Positions 58,897-64,000 of a DNA stretch of 64,000 bases are shown here, one piece after another. The position numbers were made by a program, and so were the translations under genes. Numbering within the stretch: position 1 is the first letter of the stretch; each line of letters opens with the position of its first letter. The notes below the pieces were generated by a model that did no database searches, was not told the DNA's origin, and saw only the letters and a program-made list of their open reading frames with translations. The DNA lies in assembly GCA_051006995.1 (NCBI GenBank), contig JBPCSQ010000006.1, forward strand, positions 1 through 64,000. Reading direction: 5' to 3'. Source of the DNA: JAIQGF01 sp051006995 (GTDB lineage Bacteria; Acidobacteriota; Terriglobia; Terriglobales; Acidobacteriaceae).

Positions 58897-60371
58897 TCGC
58901 GGTCGTACAAGCGCACCAGCACCTGGTCGTTCAAGCGGTTGGGCGCCGACGGCAGTGGCGCCATGTCAGGAGGAAATTCGAACATTGCGGGCATGCCCGC
59001 GACATTCACGAAGCGCAAGCCCGCCGGCAACGCCTGCGGCGGGGCGTACTCGTGAGCCGACGCGATCACAAATCCCCACTCGCCGAACGACGGCACGTAA
59101 GCATGGTAGGGGTACGCTTTCAGGCCTGCTTGCTTCAGCGTTTCCACAATGCACCAGTAGGAATCGCGCGCGAACATCGGCGACGTGCTCTGCACCACCA
59201 TCAGCCCTTGCGCGCTCAAATGCCGCGCCACGCCGCGGTAGAAGGCCGTGGTGTACAGCTTGCCCAACGAGTAATTCGTCGGATCGGGAAAATCGATGAC
59301 GATGAAATCGAACATCTCGGTCGCCGAATCCACCCATGGAAACGCGTCCGCATTAGTCACCTTCACCTTCGGCGAGCGCAGCGAGCCGTCGTTCAGCTTG
59401 ACCAGCATGGGCTGGCTGGAGAACAGACGGGTCATCTCCGGGTCCAAGTCCACCAGCGTGATGCTCTCGATTTGCGGGTACTTCAAAATTTCGCGCACGG
59501 CGAGGCCGTCGCCGCCGCCGAGCACGAGCACGCGCCGGGACGCGGCAATGGCTGACAATCCCGGATGCACCAGGGCCTCGTGATACCGGTACTCATCACG
59601 CGAGCTGAATTGGAGATGGCTGTTCAGAAACAGCCGCAGGTCGTCTTTCCACTTGGTCAGCACGATGTGTTGGTAATGCGTGTCGCGCGCCAGGATGATC
59701 TCATCGGCATAAATGTTATCTTCCGCCGCGGCCGTGATGTGCTTTGCCTCTACGATGCCCAGCCCCAGCACGCATAACACCACCACCGCAGCTACTCGCA
59801 GCGCGCGCGCAGTCGCCAACTGTCCCGCAAACAGGAAGGTGCTCCACAGCGCCACCGCGACATTGACGATGCCGAACAGCATGGCCGAGCGCACCAGCCC
59901 CAGCCGCGGCACCAGAATGATGGGGAACAGCAGCGATGCTCCCAGCGCGCCCAGGTAATCGAACGTCAGCACGTGCGCTACGACGTCCTTGAATTGATAG
60001 CGTCCGCGCACGATTCGCATGAGCAGCGGAATCTCCAGGCCAACCAGCACACCGATGATGACGACCAGGGCGTACAGAATGAACTGGAAAGCCTGGGTGT
60101 AGGCGAAGGCGACGAACAGCGCCGCCGACGACAGCCCTCCGACCACGCCCACGGCCAGTTCCACCCAGATGAAGCGTTGTACCAGGCCGCGATGGATGTA
60201 GCGCGACAACGCGCTCCCAATCCCCATGGCGAACAGATAGCAGCCGATGATGGTGGAAAACTGCAGGATGCTGTCGCCCAGCAGATAGCTGGCCAGCGTG
60301 CCCGCGATCAGCTCATAGATCAAGCCGCACGCAGCAATCAGCAGCACCGAGATGAACAGCAGAATGGCCAC
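58875..60371 (-). CDS. speE: Membrane-fused polyamine aminopropyltransferase (spermidine synthase family)
   Basis: A 498-residue fusion. The first ~210 residues form about seven membrane helices (for example I-L-L-F-I-S-V-L-L-I-A-A-C-G). The C-terminal half is a spermidine-synthase domain with Q-H-I-V-L-T, L-F-L-N-S-H-L-Q-F-S-S-R-D-E-Y-R-Y-H-E, V-L-V-L-G-G-G-D-G-L-A (near 285) and D-L-D-P-E, binding decarboxylated AdoMet. It would use the product of SpeD encoded upstream in the same operon. The membrane part suggests the aminopropyl acceptor or product is handled at the membrane (inference). Confidence 0.88.
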   Translation of the reverse strand: MAILLFISVLLIAACGLIYELIAGTLASYLLGDSILQFSTIIGCYLFAMGIGSALSRYIHRGLVQRFIWVELAVGVVGGLSSAALFVAFAYTQAFQFILYALVVIIGVLVGLEIPLLMRIVRGRYQFKDVVAHVLTFDYLGALGASLLFPIILVPRLGLVRSAMLFGIVNVAVALWSTFLFAGQLATARALRVAAVVVLCVLGLGIVEAKHITAAAEDNIYADEIILARDTHYQHIVLTKWKDDLRLFLNSHLQFSSRDEYRYHEALVHPGLSAIAASRRVLVLGGGDGLAVREILKYPQIESITLVDLDPEMTRLFSSQPMLVKLNDGSLRSPKVKVTNADAFPWVDSATEMFDFIVIDFPDPTNYSLGKLYTTAFYRGVARHLSAQGLMVVQSTSPMFARDSYWCIVETLKQAGLKAYPYHAYVPSFGEWGFVIASAHEYAPPQALPAGLRFVNVAGMPAMFEFPPDMAPLPSAPNRLNDQVLVRLYDRDWRDISH

Positions 60372-60420
60372 GGCTACCTTATGTTGGCATTCCAGGCGCA
60401 GCGAGGAATCTGCTTCCCCT

Positions 60421-60451
60421 CACAACTCGGAACTCAGAACTCACAACTCGC
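60421..60451. repeat. CACAACT/CGGAACT heptamer array
   Basis: CACAACT CGGAACT CAGAACT CACAACT are four consecutive heptamers in the gap between DUF350 and speE genes. Confidence 0.75.
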
Positions 60452-60452
60452 C

Positions 60453-60665
60453 TCAGTGCACGGCTGCCGCGATGATGATCGAGATCCCGATCGACATCGC
60501 TCCCACCAGCAGCGCCAGCGCCTGGTTGTGCTCCTGCACGATTTCCTTCCACAGGTGGTAGGGCGTCACTTTATCCATCACCACAAATGCCACCGTGAAC
60601 ACGAAGATCCCGAGGAACGCGAAGACCACCGCATTGATCAGGTTGTTGACAACGTTGGGCATCAC
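60453..60665 (-). CDS. DUF350 family small membrane protein
   Basis: A 70-residue inner-membrane protein with two helices (A-V-V-F-A-F-L-G-I-F-V-F-T-V-A-F and A-L-A-L-L-V-G-A-M-S-I-G-I-S-I-I-I-A-A-A). The central D-K-V-T-P-Y-H-L-W-K-E-I loop is the DUF350 signature also seen in YjfL. Function is unknown. It overlaps the start of the small gene upstream by 4 bases. DUF350 proteins recur beside spermidine-synthase-like genes, which supports a joint function. Confidence 0.82.
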   Translation of the reverse strand: MMPNVVNNLINAVVFAFLGIFVFTVAFVVMDKVTPYHLWKEIVQEHNQALALLVGAMSIGISIIIAAAVH

Positions 60666-60847
60666 TTCCCTCCCGTGTAATGGTGATAGCCGCTGTACAC
60701 CGACCGGTACGATCCTGGGTTGTCGCGCACCGACTTGGGCACGTTCTTCAATTCCGTCACCGGCGTCAGCGACATGCCGCGGAACTCCGCCGCTGCCACC
60801 CCTGCCAGCACAATTAATCCGTAGATGAAATATGCTTTGCTAATCAT
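60662..60847 (-). CDS. Small membrane-anchored protein
   Basis: A 61-residue protein with one N-terminal helix (A-Y-F-I-Y-G-L-I-V-L-A-G-V-A-A-A) and a short exported tail rich in Ser, Tyr and Pro, ending G-Y-H-H-Y-T-G-G-K. It overlaps DUF350 by 4 bases and the DUF4178 gene by 8, so it is part of the operon. No family is recognised. Confidence 0.7.
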   Translation of the reverse strand: MISKAYFIYGLIVLAGVAAAEFRGMSLTPVTELKNVPKSVRDNPGSYRSVYSGYHHYTGGK

Positions 60848-62189
60848 CGTCGTCGCCCGAGCCTCCGCCGCTAAGGGAAATGCCCGACGGGGCGTGATCG
60901 CTCTCCGCCCACCGCTTGTGCTCGAAGCTTACCGAGCGCCACGTCACCACGACTGCGGGGATCAGCAGCGCCAGAAAACCGAGCCCGTAGAAGCTGAACT
61001 GCGGCACGTCGCGCTTCACGTTCACCGTATAACCGATTACGCCGCGCATGCGGTCCGATTCCGGCTCGACACGCAGGTAATACCGACCCGGCGGCACCGA
61101 AGGGATCACCGCGTCGTCGCTGCGGCTGCCCTCACTCCAAGATCCATCCGAATCGTATCCGTGGTAGTAGCTCACCTCGCGCCCGAAGTCCCACGCCTGC
61201 CCGGTATCGGCGTTAATCAGCGCGTAGTTCACATAAATCCACTTATTGTCCACGTCGGCCTGGGTCTCCACTTCCACGTCCGACGTGTGTCCCTGCAGTT
61301 CGAAAACGTCGGTGACGAACGAAGCATCCTGCCCCACCGGCGCGCTGGTATTGAGCCGGTACGCTCCGGTGAACACATGCTCGTCGCGTGACTGGATGCC
61401 CATCACCACCATCACCACGAACAGCAGCAGCGCCAGCACGGCAAAGGAGGTCCACATCCGCAGGGTGCCGGCGCTCATCGGCGAGGGCTGGTTCTCATAG
61501 ACACCTTCGGCCGTCGGCGGGCTCCCCGGCAGCGCGAAGGACTTCCACACATCCGCGCCGGTCATGTACTCGCCCATGGACCAGTTGATCTCACTGCCCG
61601 TCTTCTCCGACGAGAGCACCCGCGGCGGCTTCACATAATCCATCACCGTCACCTTCTCGCCGACACGTACCTGCCACGGGAATTCTCCCAGCACGTAAGT
61701 CGTCTCCGCCTCCGAGGTCTGGAAGTGGCGGTAGGTCTCGCCCAGATACTTCACCGACGGCAGAATTCCGGGGACAACTTGCGGCAATGCCTTCAGCGTG
61801 CTGACGTCGTTCCAGTGCCCGTTGTATTCGGTGAGGTAACGAAAACCCTTGTAGGGATTGAACAGGAGATACTCGTGCCAGCTGTACGCAGTACCCTCAA
61901 CCAGGATAGTCCGGCGCTGAAACCCGATTACCATGTACGCCGCGCCCCGGATCGTTCCCTTGGTTCCAAGCGGGATCAGCGGCGTATCTTTCTCGGTCTT
62001 CTCCGCGAACTGCTGAAGAATTTTCAGGTTCGGGTCTTTTGCGTCCAGGATGGACCTGCAATTTGGGCAGACAATCGTGACCGCGTGCTCGAAGGAGCGC
62101 ACCGTCAGCGCCGCCCCGCAATTGGGACAGTTCAGCGCCTTCGCCTGCGCCGGCCGGGGCGGATTCGGCGGGCCTGCGCTCACGACCAT
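60840..62189 (-). CDS. DUF4178-domain zinc-ribbon membrane protein
   Basis: A 449-residue protein. It opens with a zinc ribbon, C-P-N-C-G-A-A-L and C-P-N-C-R-S-I-L (about 20-50). A DUF4178 beta domain (G-T-I-R-G-A-A-Y-M-V-I-G-F, S-W-H-E-Y-L-L-F-N-P-Y-K-G-F-R-Y-L) follows, then a membrane helix (A-V-L-A-L-L-L-F-V-V-M-V-V-M-G-I, near 255), a beta-rich extracytoplasmic part with R-Y-Y-L-R-V-E-P, and a second helix near 415. The tail is acidic (D-D-D-D). Overlaps with both neighbours by 8-10 bases show coupling. Biochemical function is unknown. Confidence 0.8.
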   Translation of the reverse strand: MVVSAGPPNPPRPAQAKALNCPNCGAALTVRSFEHAVTIVCPNCRSILDAKDPNLKILQQFAEKTEKDTPLIPLGTKGTIRGAAYMVIGFQRRTILVEGTAYSWHEYLLFNPYKGFRYLTEYNGHWNDVSTLKALPQVVPGILPSVKYLGETYRHFQTSEAETTYVLGEFPWQVRVGEKVTVMDYVKPPRVLSSEKTGSEINWSMGEYMTGADVWKSFALPGSPPTAEGVYENQPSPMSAGTLRMWTSFAVLALLLFVVMVVMGIQSRDEHVFTGAYRLNTSAPVGQDASFVTDVFELQGHTSDVEVETQADVDNKWIYVNYALINADTGQAWDFGREVSYYHGYDSDGSWSEGSRSDDAVIPSVPPGRYYLRVEPESDRMRGVIGYTVNVKRDVPQFSFYGLGFLALLIPAVVVTWRSVSFEHKRWAESDHAPSGISLSGGGSGDDDD

Positions 62190-62809
62190 CCCTCGAATTC
62201 ACGCAGATTCTTCATCTTCAGTTCGTCGAATTCGACCATGCGGCCCAGATACAGCACCGGCGGGTCATCGCTGTAATCGAGGGTAGCGAATTCTCCGCCT
62301 TGCGACTTCAGGTCGGCAAAGGTCACATCTTCCTTGTCCCAGTACTGGAACGGCAGTTCGCCCTGCACCCCGCGGTAATGCGCCTTGGTGATCGTCGTCA
62401 CCTGGTAATTCACGCCATCCCAGTGGTACACCTGCCCCACGTCAACTTCTTTTGGGATCGCGCGCCCTTGTGCCGCGAATGACACGGCGTACTCATCTTG
62501 CGCGTCGGAGAGCCAGTTGCTGCTGCCGTCGTTCATCGTAATGTGCCATTCGTTCCACGTGCCCTGCTCGTACTCGTAAATGATCCGCCCGATCACCACG
62601 AACGACTTACCGCGGTAGATTCCCTCCGTGCCAATCTGAATCGGCGAGCTGTCCGGCGGCAGGTCGGCAACTTCGCCGACTTTCTTCAGGTCCACGTCGG
62701 TGCGCACCAGAATGGACTTGCAGTATTCGCACGTGGTCTGCACGCTGCTGGACCAGCGGAAGGTGATCTTCGCCCCGCAATTCGGACAGTTGGCCGTCGG
62801 CTGTGTCAT
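62180..62809 (-). CDS. DUF4178-domain zinc-ribbon protein (short)
   Basis: A 209-residue soluble relative of the next gene: a zinc ribbon (C-P-N-C-G-A-K-I-T-F and C-E-Y-C-K-S-I-L, 8-37) and one DUF4178 domain (G-I-Y-R-G-K-S-F-V-V-I-G-R, W-N-E-W-H-I-T-M-N-D-G-S-S-N-W-L). It has no membrane segment. ATG 62809 is chosen because it overlaps the speD stop as ATGA and begins the recognisable domain. The pair probably arose by duplication, with the longer copy gaining membrane parts. Confidence 0.8.
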   Translation of the reverse strand: MTQPTANCPNCGAKITFRWSSSVQTTCEYCKSILVRTDVDLKKVGEVADLPPDSSPIQIGTEGIYRGKSFVVIGRIIYEYEQGTWNEWHITMNDGSSNWLSDAQDEYAVSFAAQGRAIPKEVDVGQVYHWDGVNYQVTTITKAHYRGVQGELPFQYWDKEDVTFADLKSQGGEFATLDYSDDPPVLYLGRMVEFDELKMKNLREFEGWS

Positions 62810-63216
62810 CCCCGGTGCCTCGACGCCACTCTGATGCCCTGGTTGTCGGAACTCGGAACCCGGAACTCGGAACTCGTGTACGGCCGCTCCACCTGCCGGA
62901 CGGTGACCGACTCCGCGTCCAGCATGATCTTCAATTTCTTCTCGAAATCCCACCGCTTCCGCGGCCGGCAGCAGAACAGGTTCAGGCACAGCGACCCATA
63001 TTCAGGAAATGTATGGATGGTCAGATGGGATTCCGACAACAGACACATGCCGGTGATGCCGCCCGTGCCGGGAAACTGGTGCCATACCGTTTCGCGCACC
63101 GGGCGCAGTTCCAGCTCGCGCACCATTTGTTCGAAAACGCGCTTCAACCCCGGCAGATCGGACAGCACCGCCTCGGGACAGCCGTGCGCTTCCACGATCC
63201 ACTCGATGCCATTCAT
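62806..63216 (-). CDS. speD: S-adenosylmethionine decarboxylase proenzyme
   Basis: SpeD makes decarboxylated AdoMet, the aminopropyl donor for SpeE. The 136-residue protein is of the short prokaryotic type. The self-cleavage site E-S-H-L-T-I-H-T-F-P-E (near 61-71) supplies the Ser that becomes the pyruvoyl cofactor, and the conserved H and C-L-N-L-F-C-C follow. The last ~25 residues (S-S-E-F-R-V-P-S-S) are encoded by a CGGAACT heptamer array and are probably not part of the ancestral protein. It overlaps the DUF4178 gene by 4 bases. Confidence 0.9.
   Translation of the reverse strand: MNGIEWIVEAHGCPEAVLSDLPGLKRVFEQMVRELELRPVRETVWHQFPGTGGITGMCLLSESHLTIHTFPEYGSLCLNLFCCRPRKRWDFEKKLKIMLDAESVTVRQVERPYTSSEFRVPSSDNQGIRVASRHRG
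62847..62877. repeat. CGGAACT heptamer array inside the 3' end of speD
   Basis: CGGAACT CGGAACC CGGAACT CGGAACT are four units lying within the coding region of speD, encoding its final S-S-E-F-R-V-P-S-S-D. Confidence 0.8.
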
Positions 63217-63289
63217 TGTTCGTCTGGAAACTCGATGGTGCTACACATCTATTCCTGCTGCGAACTTCGTTCGGGTCTCTCCTGCCGTA

Positions 63290-63318
63290 CGCCTTGAGCC
63301 TTGTGCCTAGCCCTGCGC
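63290..63318. repeat. GCCTTGA-type heptamer array
   Basis: GCCTTGA GCCTTGT GCCTAGC CCTGCGCC fill the gap before the speD gene and overlap the stop of the SPFH gene. Confidence 0.55.
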
Positions 63319-64000
63319 CTGCCCGCATTCAGGGCAGAACTTGCTGATGCGCGGAATCTGCTTGCCGCAATTGAGGCAGAACTTCGACTCCGCAGCCGCC
63401 GCAGGCGCCCCACCGGCAGGGGCCGCTCCCGCGGGCGCTCCGCCTGTCGGCGCACCACCACCACTCGGCGCGGCGCCCCCACCCGAAGGCGGTGTCCCGC
63501 TAGTCTGCCGCATGGCATCCATCATGGCCTGCCCCATGGCGACACCAGCGCCCAAGCCGGCGCCTAGCCCGGCGCCTCCGCCACCCTCGTTCCCTGCCGC
63601 GATCGGCACTGACTGCGCCACCTGATATTTCGTGTACTGACCCATGTCGCCGACCATGCGCATGCCGATGCGCTGGTCGAGTATCTTTTGCAACTCGTCC
63701 GGCAGTGACAGGTTCTCCACCACAAACGTGTCCAGCGCCAGCCCGAGATCGGCGAACACCGGCTTCATCTGCCCCGCAATCGTGTTCGACAGCGCCATCT
63801 GATTCGCCGCCATGTCGAGGAACGGGACATTACTGCTCGCGAATGTGTCGGTCATCCGCCCGATGATGGTGTTACGCAACTGTCCTTCCAGATCGGCCAC
63901 GCGATACGTGTCGCGCGTGCCGCTCACTTTTTCGTAAAAGATCTTTGGGTCCTGGATACGGTAGCTGTAGATGCCGAATCCACGCATCCGAATGGCGCCG
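63307..64000 (-). CDS. SPFH-domain protein with C-terminal zinc ribbon (5' partial)
   Basis: The frame runs off the window end, so the N-terminus is missing. The visible part begins within an SPFH/band-7-like domain (R-G-F-G-I-Y-S-Y-R-I, with T-F-V-V-E-N-L-S-L-P later). A Gly/Ala/Pro-rich linker of about 70 residues follows (near 134-205), and the protein ends with a zinc ribbon C-L-N-C-G-K-Q-I-P-R-I-S-K-F-C-P-E-C-G. This resembles the virion-core/YdjI-type SPFH proteins that accompany DUF4178 and polyamine genes. It likely forms a membrane-associated scaffold for the operon products. Confidence 0.8.
   Translation of the reverse strand, partial: GAIRMRGFGIYSYRIQDPKIFYEKVSGTRDTYRVADLEGQLRNTIIGRMTDTFASSNVPFLDMAANQMALSNTIAGQMKPVFADLGLALDTFVVENLSLPDELQKILDQRIGMRMVGDMGQYTKYQVAQSVPIAAGNEGGGGAGLGAGLGAGVAMGQAMMDAMRQTSGTPPSGGGAAPSGGGAPTGGAPAGAAPAGGAPAAAAESKFCLNCGKQIPRISKFCPECGQAQG

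Overview
The window is a 64 kb piece of a GC-rich bacterial chromosome. It begins inside clpX and ends inside an SPFH-domain gene. Gene content and style (Fis-type small regulator, VWA secreted protein, SMC with a long acidic head insertion, S46 peptidase, heptamer intergenic repeats, many secreted proteins of unknown function) best fit an acidobacterium. That assignment is inference: there is no rRNA or marker tree here, and I found no rRNA, tRNA, CRISPR array, transposase or prophage.

Layout. 1-18.7 kb is housekeeping: clpX end, purC-cvpA-fis operon, smc, an N-acetylmuramoyl-alanine amidase, a GAF/Sel1 membrane protein, an M20 peptidase, TPR protein, mnmA, cysteine desulfurase, citrate synthase, and an S46 dipeptidyl-peptidase. 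18.8-33.6 kb is one co-oriented catabolic island on the minus strand: a TetR regulator, crotonase, DUF4288, aldehyde dehydrogenase, BoxB-like di-iron oxygenase, CoA-transferase beta, dienoyl-CoA-hydratase-like crotonase, CoA-transferase alpha, rhodanese, a three-subunit molybdenum hydroxylase resembling 4-hydroxybenzoyl-CoA reductase (with DUF1330 and a small secreted protein inside its operon), and two tandem amidohydrolases. It reads as a pathway that handles an aromatic acid as a CoA thioester. 33.8-42 kb: ferritin-like protein, DHDPS-family aldolase, carB, a secreted protein, carA, and a rhodanese with an in-frame TGA. 42.3-57.3 kb: lepB, several secreted proteins, thiD, rlpA, pyrF, BON and VWA proteins, a GT39-type glycosyltransferase, a beta-propeller, an outer-membrane-type protein, an ArsC-family protein with an in-frame TGA, and msrA. 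57.4-64 kb is a tight polyamine/membrane operon: SPFH protein, speD, two DUF4178 proteins, a small membrane protein, DUF350, membrane-fused speE, and a Tat-exported FAD oxidoreductase.

The most striking signal is a pair of genes (rhodanese at 41273-41635, ArsC family at 56139-56495) whose reading frames are each cut by a single TGA at a position where cysteine is expected. In both, the family-typical protein resumes in frame immediately afterwards. In both, a 6-bp hairpin begins exactly 16 nt after the TGA, with a G as second loop base. Ordinary TGA stops, including many ATGA overlaps, are used by neighbours, so the simplest reading is selenocysteine. The selenocysteine machinery itself is not in the window.

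Two repeat phenomena also stand out. First, short palindromic elements sit in frame inside unrelated proteins (SMC, the molybdenum subunit, both CoA-transferase subunits), much like Rickettsia palindromic elements. Second, most intergenic gaps carry 7-bp tandem repeats of many different sequences, usually arranged as two inverted arms.
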